The notes: a model not told the origin generated them from the letters alone. Shown: positions 37,401 to 46,575, counted from the stretch's first letter. The stretch: DNA of 64,000 bases from Drancourtella massiliensis (GCF_016900655.1 NZ_JACJKH010000003.1:62001-126000), one strand, 5' to 3'. Made by a program: numbers and translations.

Positions 37401-37613
37401 ATGCAGCCATTGATTTTTTTACAGCAGGGTGATAAGGCCTGGATTAAACGCGTAGGCGGAGCTGAGGAAACAAAACGCTTTCTTGCGGGACTCGGATTTG
37501 TTGAAAACGCGGAAGTCAGTGTGATTTCCAAATTGAACGGGAACCTGATTGTAAATATCAAGGATTCCAGAGTCGCGATCAATGAAGATATGGCCAAACG
37601 CATAATGGTATAG
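37401..37613 (+). CDS. feoA: FeoA-family protein, first copy
   Basis: 70 residues with the SH3-like FeoA fold (KAWIKRVGG, FLAGLGFVENAEVSVISKL, RVAINEDMAKRIMV). FeoA is a small cytoplasmic partner of the ferrous iron transporter FeoB. GGAGGGG lies upstream of the ATG. Confidence 0.92.
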   Translation: MQPLIFLQQGDKAWIKRVGGAEETKRFLAGLGFVENAEVSVISKLNGNLIVNIKDSRVAINEDMAKRIMV

Positions 37614-37662
37614 TCTGACGGAAAACACCGGCTGTTTTTAACCTATAGGAAGGAGAAGAAAT

Positions 37663-37881
37663 ATGACATTAAAAGACGCTGAAGTTGGTTCAACAGTAGT
37701 AGTAACCAGAATTGAAGGAGACGGGGCGTATAAGCGCCGGATCATGGATATGGGAATTACAAAAGGGAGCGAAATTTATATCAGAAAAGTAGCGCCTCTT
37801 GGAGACCCGGTAGAAATTACCGTGAGGGGATACGAACTCTCTGTAAGAAAAAATGATGCAGAGTGTGTACAGGTTAAGTAA
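37663..37881 (+). CDS. feoA: FeoA-family protein, second copy
   Basis: 72 residues, same fold as the first copy but closer to classical FeoA (GDGAYKRRIMDMGITKGSEI, VEITVRGYELSVRKNDAECV). Double feoA genes before feoB are common in Clostridia. A 59-base gap to feoB contains AGTTAACATAAACTAACT, which resembles a further iron-repressor half-site pair. Confidence 0.93.
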   Translation: MTLKDAEVGSTVVVTRIEGDGAYKRRIMDMGITKGSEIYIRKVAPLGDPVEITVRGYELSVRKNDAECVQVK

Positions 37882-37940
37882 AACTAACAATATTTTTTTG
37901 AACATGAGTTAACATAAACTAACTTGAGGAGGTAGGATTT

Positions 37941-40127
37941 ATGGCAGTAAAAATTGCGCTCGCCGGAAACCCGAACTGTGGTAAGACGACGATGTTCAAT
38001 GCCTTGACGGGAGCGAATCAATACGTTGGGAACTGGCCTGGCGTTACCGTTGAGAAAAAAGAAGGAAAGGTGAAAAGCAGAAAAGGGAAGGAGGAAGTGA
38101 TCGTAACAGACCTTCCTGGAATCTATTCTCTTTCACCATATACACTGGAGGAAGTTGTCAGCCGTGATTATCTTCTGAATGAAGATCCGGATGTCATTAT
38201 TGATCTGGTAGACGCGACAAACATTGAGAGAAACCTGTATCTGACAACACAGCTCATCGAGACAGGAATTCCGGTTGTAATCGCGTTAAACATGAGCGAT
38301 CTTCTGGCAAAGAACAATATTAAAATCGACGTAAAAAGACTGAGCATGCTGATTGGCTGCCCGATTATTGAAACATCCGCTTTAAAAGGCACAGGATTGA
38401 ATGAAGTGATTGACGAAGCCGTGAAAGTTGCGAAAAAGTCCGAACACAAGCTTCCGGGAGAAATCTTTGAAGAAGATATTGAAAAAGCGGTTTCTGACGT
38501 GCAGGGAATGCTGCCGGATTCTATCAGTGAAAACAAGAAAAGATGGTATGCGGTGAAACTTCTGGAGCGCGACAGCAAAGTCAAAGAAAACAAGAAGTTT
38601 CCACATGCAGTATTAAATCAGGCAGAGACAGAGGCAAAAGAACTGGAAAAAGTACACGATGATGATATGGAAAGTATCATTACCGATGGACGCTATAATT
38701 ACATACAGAAGCTTGTAGCATCTACTGTGAAAAAGGCAAAAGGACAGCTTACTGTTTCTGACAAGATCGACCGGATTGTGACAAACCGTATTCTCGGTAT
38801 TCCGATTTTCCTTATAGTTATGGCGGTTGTGTACTACATTTCCGTTACGACAATCGGTACGATTGTAACAGACTGGACGAATGACGTTTTTGTAGTGGCA
38901 ATTCAGGATGCGGTTTCATCCGGGCTTGGCGCGATCGGCGCAGGGGATCTTGTGACAGGGCTTGTTGTAGACGGCATTATCGGCGGTGTCGGCGCGGTAC
39001 TCGGATTTGTACCGCAGATGGCAATTCTCTTCCTGTTCCTGTCTCTCCTTGAGGACTGCGGATACATGGTTCGTATCGCATTCGTTATGGACCGTATTTT
39101 CCGTCACTTCGGACTTTCGGGAAAGAGCTTTATTCCTCTTCTGATCTCTTCAGGATGCGGTATCCCGGGAATCATGGCCTCCAAGACCATCGAGCAGGAT
39201 AATGACAGACGACTTACTATTATGACAGCAACCTTCATCCCATGCGGAGCAAAACTTCCGGTTATTGCCCTTATGGGAGGCGTTATGGCAAGCTATGCGA
39301 CAGGAAGCTATGTGGCAGGCGGATTTGTTGCTCCGCTGATGTACTTCATCGGAATTCTGGCGGTACTTGTATCCGCAATCATTTTAAAGAAGACAAAACC
39401 ATTTTCCGGAAAGCCGGCTCCGTTCGTAATGGAGCTTCCACAGTACCACATTCCGTCTGCAAAGACAGTACTGATGCATGTATGGGAAAGACTGAAAGGC
39501 TTCATTATTAAAGCCGGAACGATTCTCTTCCTCGCATGTGTAGTGATGTGGTTCCTCGGAGGATTCGGATTTGCAGACGGAGGATTCGGAATGGTAGAGG
39601 ACAGCAACAACAGTCTCCTTGCGGTAATCGGCGGCGTGATCGCTCCGCTTTTTGCACCACTCGGCTTTGGGGAATGGCAGCCGGTGGCAGCATCCCTGTC
39701 CGGATTCACAGCAAAAGAAGCGATCGTATCCACGATGGGTGTTCTTGCGAACGTAGCAGGGGATACCGAAGATGCAGTTAACGTTGCACAGGGCGTGGCA
39801 GCATGGTTCCCGACAACCATCGCGGCATTCTCTTTCCTGCTGTTCAACCTGCTTGACTCTCCGTGCCTTGCAGCGATTGCCACAATGGCGCAGCAGATGC
39901 AGTCCAGAAAATGGTTCTGGTTTGCAATCGCATTCCAGAATATATTCGCATACCTTGTATGCTTAAGCGTATACCAGATCGGAAGCTTTGTAATGGGTGG
40001 AGCATTCGGAATCGGAACAGCAGCCGGATTTATCGTAGCAATCATTTTCCTGGTTTTACTGTTCAGACCGGATCCGTACAAAAACCAGAAAGTCTATACC
40101 AAAACTTCTGTTCAGGCAGCAAGATAA
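37941..40127 (+). CDS. feoB: ferrous iron transporter FeoB
   Basis: 728 residues. The N-terminal G-domain has GNPNCGKTT (G1), the switch region NWPGVTVEKKEG, DLPG (G3) and ALNMSDL (G4). It is followed by a helical spacer and from about residue 280 by two Gate-motif membrane halves (SGCGIPGIMASKTI; FTAKEAIVSTMGV). It imports Fe2+ through the cytoplasmic membrane. GAGGAGG precedes the ATG. The 3' flank has a hairpin at 40142-40173 and then three genes for small Cys- or membrane-type proteins. Confidence 0.96.
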   Translation: MAVKIALAGNPNCGKTTMFNALTGANQYVGNWPGVTVEKKEGKVKSRKGKEEVIVTDLPGIYSLSPYTLEEVVSRDYLLNEDPDVIIDLVDATNIERNLYLTTQLIETGIPVVIALNMSDLLAKNNIKIDVKRLSMLIGCPIIETSALKGTGLNEVIDEAVKVAKKSEHKLPGEIFEEDIEKAVSDVQGMLPDSISENKKRWYAVKLLERDSKVKENKKFPHAVLNQAETEAKELEKVHDDDMESIITDGRYNYIQKLVASTVKKAKGQLTVSDKIDRIVTNRILGIPIFLIVMAVVYYISVTTIGTIVTDWTNDVFVVAIQDAVSSGLGAIGAGDLVTGLVVDGIIGGVGAVLGFVPQMAILFLFLSLLEDCGYMVRIAFVMDRIFRHFGLSGKSFIPLLISSGCGIPGIMASKTIEQDNDRRLTIMTATFIPCGAKLPVIALMGGVMASYATGSYVAGGFVAPLMYFIGILAVLVSAIILKKTKPFSGKPAPFVMELPQYHIPSAKTVLMHVWERLKGFIIKAGTILFLACVVMWFLGGFGFADGGFGMVEDSNNSLLAVIGGVIAPLFAPLGFGEWQPVAASLSGFTAKEAIVSTMGVLANVAGDTEDAVNVAQGVAAWFPTTIAAFSFLLFNLLDSPCLAAIATMAQQMQSRKWFWFAIAFQNIFAYLVCLSVYQIGSFVMGGAFGIGTAAGFIVAIIFLVLLFRPDPYKNQKVYTKTSVQAAR

Positions 40128-40141
40128 GAGGTATAATAAAG

Positions 40142-40173
40142 AAAGCTGGCTATGATTTACCATGGCCGGCTTT
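40142..40173 (+). terminator. hairpin after feoB
   Basis: AAAGCTGGCTATG and CATGGCCGGCTTT form a 13-base stem with G-U pairs around a 6-base loop. Only three T residues follow, so partial termination or mRNA stabilisation is more likely than full stop. Confidence 0.55.
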
Positions 40174-40254
40174 CATGAACATTTCAAGAAATTATTATTA
40201 AACAATTCAGAAAGAACATACAAACACATATGAATAGAAGGAGGGAACAAAACC

Positions 40255-40431
40255 ATGATAGCAGGTATTGCCGATATCATTATCCTTGCACTGGTACTTG
40301 GATATTGCGGATATATTATTTACAGAAAACATCAGGATAAAAAGAGCGGGAAAGGAGGCTGCGCAGGATGCAGCGGCTGCTCCGGTTCATGCGCGGGCTG
40401 CAGCGCTTCCCTCTATCAGAAAAAGAAATAA
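40255..40431 (+). CDS. FeoB-associated Cys-rich membrane protein
   Basis: 58 residues: one N-terminal membrane helix (IADIIILALVLGYCGYII) and a C-terminal cytoplasmic tail with cysteines in CAGCSGCSGSCAGCS. It belongs to the small family of Cys-rich proteins encoded next to feoB in Clostridia, whose precise role is unknown; metal handing to or from FeoB is suspected. AAGGAGGG lies 10 bases upstream of the ATG. Confidence 0.9.
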   Translation: MIAGIADIIILALVLGYCGYIIYRKHQDKKSGKGGCAGCSGCSGSCAGCSASLYQKKK

Positions 40432-40478
40432 ACAGCCGAATGAAAACAGCCCGATTGTTCAGGAAAGAAGGTAGAAAA

Positions 40479-40595
40479 ATGGGCGATACAAACTCCATGC
40501 TCTATGCCATCGGCGCATTCATTCTCATCTATCTCATTGCGATGGGAATTTACCAGCTGGTTCTCTGGATCAGAAAAAAACGGAAAAACCGATAG
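40479..40595 (+). CDS. small single-helix membrane protein of the feo cluster
   Basis: 38 residues: MGDTNSMLY, one membrane helix (AIGAFILIYLIAMGIYQLVL) and a basic tail RKKRKNR that should lie in the cytoplasm. No cysteine. It is 47 bases after the Cys-rich gene and has a weak GAAGG site. Not recognised as a named family. Confidence 0.55.
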   Translation: MGDTNSMLYAIGAFILIYLIAMGIYQLVLWIRKKRKNR

Positions 40596-40691
40596 GACAG
40601 ACAGCAGATTACAGATATTCAGTACGGATATTTAAAGTTATTACAGAGATTTTTTCCCAAAATGTAAAAGAAGAAATAAAGGAGTAAAAAT

Positions 40692-41054
40692 ATGGTAGAC
40701 ATCATTATCTTACTCATCGTATTAGTTATCATCATCTTCGCAGTCAAAGGAACCATTAAACACTTCAAAGGCGAAGGAGCCTGCTGCGGAGGAGGAAGCA
40801 AAGGACTGATCAAAACCGAAGAAAAGAAACTGCAGCATCCAAAAATCGGAGAAAAAACAGTAAAAATCTCCGGCATGCACTGCGAACACTGCGCAGAAAA
40901 CGTGACCAGATCCATCAACAGAATCGACGGCGCAGCCGCCAAAGTAAGCTTCAAAAAATCACAGGCCATCGTATCCTACGACCGCCAGATCTCAGACGAC
41001 GACATCCGGAACGCCGTCAAAAAAGCAGGCTACGAAGTAGTAGAAATTATATAA
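40692..41054 (+). CDS. membrane-anchored HMA-domain protein
   Basis: 120 residues: an N-terminal membrane helix (DIIILLIVLVIIIFAV), a Cys/Gly motif ACCGGGSKG of the kind seen in FeoB-associated proteins, and a C-terminal heavy-metal-associated domain with SGMHCEHCAENVTRSI. The layout puts a copper or zinc chaperone domain on the inner face of the membrane. Its codon use, with many C-ending codons in the second half, differs from its neighbours. AAAGGAG precedes the ATG. Confidence 0.85.
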   Translation: MVDIIILLIVLVIIIFAVKGTIKHFKGEGACCGGGSKGLIKTEEKKLQHPKIGEKTVKISGMHCEHCAENVTRSINRIDGAAAKVSFKKSQAIVSYDRQISDDDIRNAVKKAGYEVVEII

Positions 41055-41063
41055 TTTTTCATT

Positions 41064-41103
41064 AACGGGGACGTGTTCCGATGCATCGGAACACGTCCCC
41101 GTT
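41064..41103. repeat. perfect 40-base palindrome (REP-like)
   Basis: The two 20-base arms (first arm AACGGGGACGTGTTCCGATG) are exact reverse complements with no spacer. It lies 9 bases after the HMA gene stop. No T-run follows, so a simple terminator is less likely than a dispersed repeat. A shorter hairpin with the same GGGGAC core lies at 49536-49562. The remaining 185 bases before the next gene show nothing recognisable beyond a CTGTCCCC fragment near 41175. Confidence 0.8.
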
Positions 41104-41288
41104 GGCGAAATTGTAGAATGTTTTTGAAAGTGTTGTGTTTTCTGGGATTGGGGTGGTTTTTAATGGATTTTGACCTGTCCCCGATGGTGAATTTTCAGAA
41201 GATTCGGAATATATGGAAATGGGAGACGGGATCAGGGGGATGTGATATGATAAGGGAGAATTGAAAGTGAAAGATGGGAGATTGAGAT

Positions 41289-42491
41289 ATGAGTTTTGCT
41301 GTTGTGACGTTGAAAAAGGGGGAGGGCCGGATGTTGAAGTCCGGTGGTGCCTGGATTTTTGATAATGAGATCGATAGTGTATTGGGTGAGTTTGATGATG
41401 GGGATATCGTGCTTGTCCATGATTTTGACGGGTATCCGATGGGCAGGGGATTTATTAACCGGCATTCAAAGATTCGTGTGCGGATGCTGACGAGGAATAT
41501 TGATCAGGAGATTGATGAGGAGTTTTTCCGTATGCGCCTGAAAGATGCATGGGAGTACCGGAAAAAAACGGTGGATACATCGAGCTGCCGGATTGTGTTT
41601 GGCGAGGCGGATTTTCTTCCGGGCATGGTGATTGATAAGTTCTCGGATGTGCTGGTGTTTCAGGCGCTTGCTCTGGGAATTGACCGATATAAGGAACTGT
41701 TGATTGAGCTGCTCCGGGAGATTCTTTTGGAGGATGGTATCAGGATCCGCGGTGTGTATGAGCGCAGTGACGCGAAGGAGAGAGAGAAGGAAGGACTGAA
41801 AAAGGTGAAAGGATTCCTCGGAGAGGAATTTGATACGAATGTTGAGATCGTGGAGAATGGTGTCCGTTATATTGTGGATGTGAAGGATGGTCAGAAGACC
41901 GGATTTTTCCTGGATCAGAAGTATAATCGTCTGGCGATTCAGAAGCTCTGCAAGAATGCAAAGGTGCTGGATTGTTTTACACATACCGGATCGTTTGCAC
42001 TGAATGCGGGAATTGCGGGCGCGGAGAGTGTGCTTGGTGTGGATGCGTCGGATCTGGCGGTAAATCAGGCCAGGGAGAATGCGGATCTGAACGGGCTTTC
42101 CGACCGGGTGAAATTTATCAGCCGGGACGTGTTTGAACTGCTTCCGGAGCTGGAGAAGCAGGGAGAAAAGTATGATGTTGTGATTCTGGATCCGCCGGCG
42201 TTTACGAAGTCCAGAAGTTCGATTAAAAATGCGGTGAAAGGCTACCGGGAAATCAACCTGCGTGGCATGAAGCTGGTAAAAGACGGTGGTTTTCTTGCAA
42301 CCTGTTCCTGTTCTCATTTCATGGACTATGAGCTGTTTACGAAGACAATCGCTCAGGCTGCGAAAAATGTGCATGTAAGGCTCCGTCAGGTGGAATTCAG
42401 GACGCAGTCTCCGGATCATCCGATCCTGTGGGCGGCGGATGAATCGTATTATTTGAAGTTTTATATTTTTCAGGTCTGTCGTGACCGGTAA
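41289..42491 (+). CDS. RlmI-family rRNA (cytosine-5)-methyltransferase
   Basis: 400 residues. An N-terminal PUA domain (VVTLKKGEGRMLKSGGAWIF) is followed by a central EEHEE region and a SAM-binding Rossmann domain with VLDCFTHTGSFALNAG, then VILDPPAFTKSRSS and ATCSCSHFMDYE. This is the pattern of RlmI/YwbD proteins that methylate 23S rRNA. The N-terminal GQKTGFFLDQKYNR block just before the SAM motif is typical. It starts 185 bases after the palindrome and is 15 bases before the LacX-like gene. Confidence 0.9.
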   Translation: MSFAVVTLKKGEGRMLKSGGAWIFDNEIDSVLGEFDDGDIVLVHDFDGYPMGRGFINRHSKIRVRMLTRNIDQEIDEEFFRMRLKDAWEYRKKTVDTSSCRIVFGEADFLPGMVIDKFSDVLVFQALALGIDRYKELLIELLREILLEDGIRIRGVYERSDAKEREKEGLKKVKGFLGEEFDTNVEIVENGVRYIVDVKDGQKTGFFLDQKYNRLAIQKLCKNAKVLDCFTHTGSFALNAGIAGAESVLGVDASDLAVNQARENADLNGLSDRVKFISRDVFELLPELEKQGEKYDVVILDPPAFTKSRSSIKNAVKGYREINLRGMKLVKDGGFLATCSCSHFMDYELFTKTIAQAAKNVHVRLRQVEFRTQSPDHPILWAADESYYLKFYIFQVCRDR

Positions 42492-42506
42492 AAGGAGGAA
42501 CAGTCT

Positions 42507-43379
42507 ATGTTTTGTTTGAAAAATGAAGAACTGACACTGGAAATCGCTTCTCATGGAGCGGAGATGAGGTCTTTAAAGGACAATCAGACCGGACAGGAGT
42601 ATCTGTGGGATGCGGATCCGGCTTTCTGGAAACGGACGTCCCCGGTGCTTTTCCCTCTGGTTGGAAACTACCGGGATAAGGAGAGTATCTATGAGGGAAA
42701 GACGTATTCGATGTCGCAGCATGGCTTTGCCAGGGATATGGATTTTACTGTGACGGAAGAAGCGGAAAATGAAATCTGGTTTGAGCTGCATGAAACGCCG
42801 GAAACAAAGGAAAAGTATCCGTTTGATTTCTGCCTGTCCATTGGCTACAGACTGGAAGGCAGAAGCGTGAAAGTGATGTGGAAAGTGGAAAATACAAATG
42901 AGAAGACAATGTATTTTTCCATCGGCGGTCACCCGGCGTTTGTCTGTCCGATTTCCGGGAAGGGAAAACAGACAGATTACCGGCTGCGTTTTGACGCGGA
43001 AGGTCCGGTGGTCTCCAGCCTCATCGGAGAGGGCGGCCTTCTGACAGAGGAAAAGGCCGAATATCAGCTGGAAAATGGAGAAATGCAGATCGCAGAAGAC
43101 CTGTTTTCAAGAGACGCGCTGGTTATTGAAAACGACCAGGCACACAACGTAGCTCTTGTAGATCCGGAAGGAAATGCCTATGTGACAGTTGAGTTTGACG
43201 CACCGCTCTTTGGAATCTGGGCCCCGAAAGGCGGCAAGGCTCCGTTTGTCTGTATAGAACCGTGGTACGGAAGATGCGACCGGGCGGACTTCAGTAAGAA
43301 GCTGGAAGAAAGAGAATGGGGAAATATGCTGGAACCGGGCGGGATCTTTGAGAAATCCTACACGATCACAGTAGGATAA
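42507..43379 (+). CDS. LacX-like aldose 1-epimerase family protein
   Basis: 290 residues with the galactose-mutarotase fold: IASHGAEMRSLKDNQTGQEY, WDADPAFWKRTSPVLFP and the catalytic-type histidine in SIGGHPAF; a late glutamate in FVCIEPWYGRCD is the likely base. LacX-type members act on hexose anomers or hexose phosphates. It is co-transcribed with the methyltransferase. AAGGAGG precedes the ATG. Confidence 0.9.
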   Translation: MFCLKNEELTLEIASHGAEMRSLKDNQTGQEYLWDADPAFWKRTSPVLFPLVGNYRDKESIYEGKTYSMSQHGFARDMDFTVTEEAENEIWFELHETPETKEKYPFDFCLSIGYRLEGRSVKVMWKVENTNEKTMYFSIGGHPAFVCPISGKGKQTDYRLRFDAEGPVVSSLIGEGGLLTEEKAEYQLENGEMQIAEDLFSRDALVIENDQAHNVALVDPEGNAYVTVEFDAPLFGIWAPKGGKAPFVCIEPWYGRCDRADFSKKLEEREWGNMLEPGGIFEKSYTITVG

Positions 43380-43414
43380 ACCGCAAAATAGAACAATAAA
43401 CTCAGCAAATCAAA

Positions 43415-43490
43415 AATAGAAAACAGAGGTGCCGGAGCTTTTCTGTACGTAATACCCGTACGAAGAAGTCCGCACCTCTGTTTTTCTATT
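43415..43490 (+). terminator. bidirectional terminator between convergent operons
   Basis: AATAGAAAACAGAGGTGC pairs with GCACCTCTGTTTTTCTATT at 43472-43490 (one bulge). It lies between the epimerase gene and the minus-strand DUF308 gene and has A- and T-rich ends on both sides. Confidence 0.85.
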
Positions 43491-43546
43491 GTGATGAGAA
43501 ACTGTCCCGAATTTCAAATCGTTCTAAACTTTCAGAATATTTCAAA

Positions 43547-44095
43547 TTAGAGATATTTTCGATACAGATAAATTCCCCACAGATCGAAGCATCCGTCTGC
43601 CAGCAGTGTAAATCCGAGAAAACGGACAAAGAGAATCGTCGTCTCAAACGGATTGGCAATCAGAATAAGTCCGAAAAGTGCCAGCACCAGTGCCAGAATC
43701 ATGGAAATCCACCATCCGTCATAGTCAAGTCTCCGCAGTCGAAGTGACCGCTGAAGGATTCCGATGGCATCCAGCAGAATAATGATTCCAAGGACAAATG
43801 GCAGAATGGAAAGAATAATCCGCGGCTGTACCAGGCAGACGACTCCGACGACAATCAGAATCACGCCAAGAATCAGATCCATCTGAAAGGCGGATTCATA
43901 TTCTTTTCTGCGCAGATAGGAGAACAGTCTGATTCCGCCGTAAAGCAGAGCTGCAATGCCGAGAAAGATGCAGAACAGACGGGTCAGTTCGGTAGGCTTG
44001 ATCAAAAGTACAATTCCAAGTACAACATAGAGAAACGCCAGTATGTTGTGGCTGAAATGGAGCGTATACTCGTCTCCGGAATGTTTATATTTCAT
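43547..44095 (-). CDS. HdeD/DUF308-family membrane protein
   Basis: 182 residues with six predicted membrane helices in three repeated pairs (FLYVVLGIVLLIKP, LILGVILIVVGVVCLVQP, LALVLALFGLILIANP), each pair ending in a P motif, as in HdeD/DUF308 proteins. Function unknown. Its ATG follows the TAA of the radical SAM gene with no base between (TAAATG), so translation is coupled. Confidence 0.88.
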   Translation of the reverse strand: MKYKHSGDEYTLHFSHNILAFLYVVLGIVLLIKPTELTRLFCIFLGIAALLYGGIRLFSYLRRKEYESAFQMDLILGVILIVVGVVCLVQPRIILSILPFVLGIIILLDAIGILQRSLRLRRLDYDGWWISMILALVLALFGLILIANPFETTILFVRFLGFTLLADGCFDLWGIYLYRKYL

Positions 44096-45040
44096 TTAGA
44101 TTCTCCTTTCTATTCCTTCCAGATTAAAAGCAGGAGTGTACTCCTCCTTTGCGCTGGATTTTTCCTGCATATATCCATCAGTCATTCCGAGGCGTACTGC
44201 CTCATCCAGAACCTTTTCATATTCGTAGGTAGTGATACGTCGATTAATTTCCGGAAAATCGGATGCGTGGTAAAAAGGTGTATACTGGCTCATCAGGCTT
44301 AAAAGGAAGCTGCCCTTTTCCAGATGGTCCGCCATCCAGTGCAGAAGACGGATCGAATCAGCTTTTTGTCCCGGAAGAACCATATGCCGCACAATGACGC
44401 CTTTCTCCAGAACTCCCTGCTGGTTAAACCGGGGAATGCCGGTCTGGCGGATCATTTCCGGAATGGCCCTGGATGCATAGAAAAAATAATCTCCTGCACG
44501 GGAATATTTCTGCGCAATGCCTGTATCATAGTATTTCAGATCCGGAAGAAAAATATCAATATAACCGGAGAGAAGCTGAAGGCTTTCCAACCGTTCATAG
44601 CCGCTGCAGTTATAGACAACAGGAACCCGGATCCGGTCTTTAACCAGGTCTAATGCAGAAACGACAGACGGCAGGTACTGGTCTGCAGTGACCAGACTGA
44701 TATTTTCAGCCCCCTGTTCCTGAAGATCCAGAAAAATCCGGGCAAGTTCTTCCGTGGAAATCTTTTTCCCAAATCCCTCCTGACTGATCTGATAATTCTG
44801 GCAAAAGCAGCATTTTAATGTGCAGCCGCTGAAAAATACAGTTCCGCTTCCTCCGGATCCGCTGATACATGGCTCTTCCCAGAAATGAAGGGCGGCTCTG
44901 GCCGCCGTGATTTCATCGGTACATCTGCAGAAACCGGTCTTGCTGGTCCGGTCGGCATGGCACATTCGGGGACAGAGCGTGCAGTCCTGATACATGAGCT
45001 TCAAATCCATCCCGGAGGATGGATGCGGTACAGTCGTCAT
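44096..45040 (-). CDS. radical SAM protein (PflX-type activase-like)
   Basis: 314 residues. The radical SAM cluster is CTLKCCFCQN, preceded by an N-terminal Cys set (CTLCPRMCHADRTSKTGFC) typical of the PflX/COG1313 group. SLVTADQYLPSV and FLPDLKYYD fit the barrel of this group. Targets are not known; relatives activate glycyl-radical enzymes or modify proteins. The ATG at 45040 has AGAGAGG 8 bases upstream. No glycyl-radical enzyme is encoded nearby. Confidence 0.85.
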   Translation of the reverse strand: MTTVPHPSSGMDLKLMYQDCTLCPRMCHADRTSKTGFCRCTDEITAARAALHFWEEPCISGSGGSGTVFFSGCTLKCCFCQNYQISQEGFGKKISTEELARIFLDLQEQGAENISLVTADQYLPSVVSALDLVKDRIRVPVVYNCSGYERLESLQLLSGYIDIFLPDLKYYDTGIAQKYSRAGDYFFYASRAIPEMIRQTGIPRFNQQGVLEKGVIVRHMVLPGQKADSIRLLHWMADHLEKGSFLLSLMSQYTPFYHASDFPEINRRITTYEYEKVLDEAVRLGMTDGYMQEKSSAKEEYTPAFNLEGIERRI

Positions 45041-45089
45041 AATATATTCCTCTCTTTTTTTGCAAATTCCGGTAACTGTGCAGACAGGT

Positions 45090-45860
45090 TTATAAAAGGG
45101 TTCGGATGACCTCTTCTACCGAAGAAGTCTGATGTGCGGCGTAGCGCTCCGCCCCTTTTGCACAGGTATCCATCGCATAGCTGTTTGGAGTGAATGCAAG
45201 CATCTCAATATCATTATACTGATCGCCGAACGTCATACATTCCTCCGGACGGATTTCAAGAGCAGAGGCGATAGCCGCAAGTCCGGTTCCCTTATCTGCA
45301 TTCGGTGCAATAAAATCAAACCAGATATTTCCGGAGGTGACAATTTTAATACGATCCTGATACTTTTCGCGGAAATATCCGAACGAACGGTCTGCACCGT
45401 CAAAGTTACAGATTGCAACTTTCAGGCACAGAGCATCCAGCTGTGTCAGATCATCTGCAAGCTCCACATCATAGTGGACATAATTTTTAATATGGTCGTA
45501 AAGACGGTCATTTCCTTTTTCAACGTAGCACTTTTCCGGGCTGGAATAAAGAAGCGAGCAGTCCGGCTGACGGCGTGCTTCCAGAATAATTTCGTTGGCA
45601 AGATCCCGGTCAATCTGGCCGGAAGCAACCATTTTTCCCTCATGCATACAAAGAGAACCGTTTTCCGCAACATAGGAAATTTCATCCTGAAGCGGCGCAA
45701 AGAGACGGCGGATATTGGCGTACTGGCGGCCGCTTGCAGCGACAAAATGAATGCCTTTTTTCCTGAGGGCAGGAAGCAGTTCAAAAACTTCCGGAGATAG
45801 AGCCTGCGCTCCGTTTTTCAAAAGCGTACCGTCAAGGTCGCTGGCGATTAATCGTATCAT
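45090..45860 (-). CDS. Cof-type HAD-superfamily phosphatase
   Basis: 256 residues: IASDLDGTLLKNGAQ (motif I), FVAASGRQYANI (motif II) and ECMTFGDQYNDIEML (motif IV). Paralogous to the HAD gene at 19646. The ATG at 45860 was chosen for AAGGAGG 8 bases upstream, inside the 3' end of the XRE gene; a longer open frame lacks this. Substrate unknown. Confidence 0.9.
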   Translation of the reverse strand: MIRLIASDLDGTLLKNGAQALSPEVFELLPALRKKGIHFVAASGRQYANIRRLFAPLQDEISYVAENGSLCMHEGKMVASGQIDRDLANEIILEARRQPDCSLLYSSPEKCYVEKGNDRLYDHIKNYVHYDVELADDLTQLDALCLKVAICNFDGADRSFGYFREKYQDRIKIVTSGNIWFDFIAPNADKGTGLAAIASALEIRPEECMTFGDQYNDIEMLAFTPNSYAMDTCAKGAERYAAHQTSSVEEVIRTLL

Positions 45861-45873
45861 GACAAATTCCTCC

Positions 45874-46575
45874 TTATCTGACATTACGGACCACAAGACA
45901 GTGTGACTGCTTCAGTTCCCGGAAGTCTTCTCTGGAAAATGTTAAAAGGTCCATTAAATGTTTTCTGTCCGTAAGTTCGCTCCGGGACAGAACCGTTTTA
46001 AAAACAACAGGGAGCATAGTATAGTTTGAAAGCCCGGAGACAAGTCCAAGCTGCTGGTTCGAGTTGACCAGATTTTTTACGCAGGAAATCATAACATGCT
46101 CAGTAGAAGAAATCTGGTTGTGAAGGATATAGGTTCCGAGGAATCCGTTTTCAGAGTAGTCTCCGGTATAAAAGCCGCTGCAGCTTCCGGGATTTTTAAA
46201 ATCGCGGACATCATTATAAAGATGAACGCGGTAAGGATCATCAGGAGAAACCGGAGGATACTGTTCAATAAGGCTGCGGACAATATCCTTTTCAGAACCG
46301 CTGTATGTATACATATATATAACCTCGGCATTATGATCAGTCTCAGAATGCTCATTAGAAGGAACCGAGGTGCCGGAAAGAAGGGCAGACGGTGAAATAC
46401 GGAGAATTTTTGCCGTTTCAAGAAACGTTGTCATATCCAGGGAAATCTCGCCTTTTTCATATTTGGAAATCGTTGAGATGCTTTTATGGAGTTTATCGGA
46501 CATCTCTTTTAAAGTCATATTATAGGCGGTACGATATTTTTTTATATTTTGTCCGATGATTTTATTGACACCCAT
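45874..46575 (-). CDS. XRE-family regulator, first gene of a minus-strand operon
   Basis: 233 residues. The N-terminal helix-turn-helix is GQNIKKYRTAYNMTLKEMSD, then HKSISTISKYEKGEISLDMT. The rest is a soluble sensing region of unknown type (EVIYMYTYSGSEKDIVRSLI). The operon continues with the HAD, radical SAM and DUF308 genes. A 14-base palindrome 17 bases upstream of the ATG suggests self-control. Confidence 0.85.
   Translation of the reverse strand: MGVNKIIGQNIKKYRTAYNMTLKEMSDKLHKSISTISKYEKGEISLDMTTFLETAKILRISPSALLSGTSVPSNEHSETDHNAEVIYMYTYSGSEKDIVRSLIEQYPPVSPDDPYRVHLYNDVRDFKNPGSCSGFYTGDYSENGFLGTYILHNQISSTEHVMISCVKNLVNSNQQLGLVSGLSNYTMLPVVFKTVLSRSELTDRKHLMDLLTFSREDFRELKQSHCLVVRNVR

Noticed and set aside
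41073-41264. 63-codon frame between the HMA gene and the RlmI-like gene
   Set aside because: Its start lies inside the 40-base palindrome, there is no ribosome site, and the translation has no recognisable feature.
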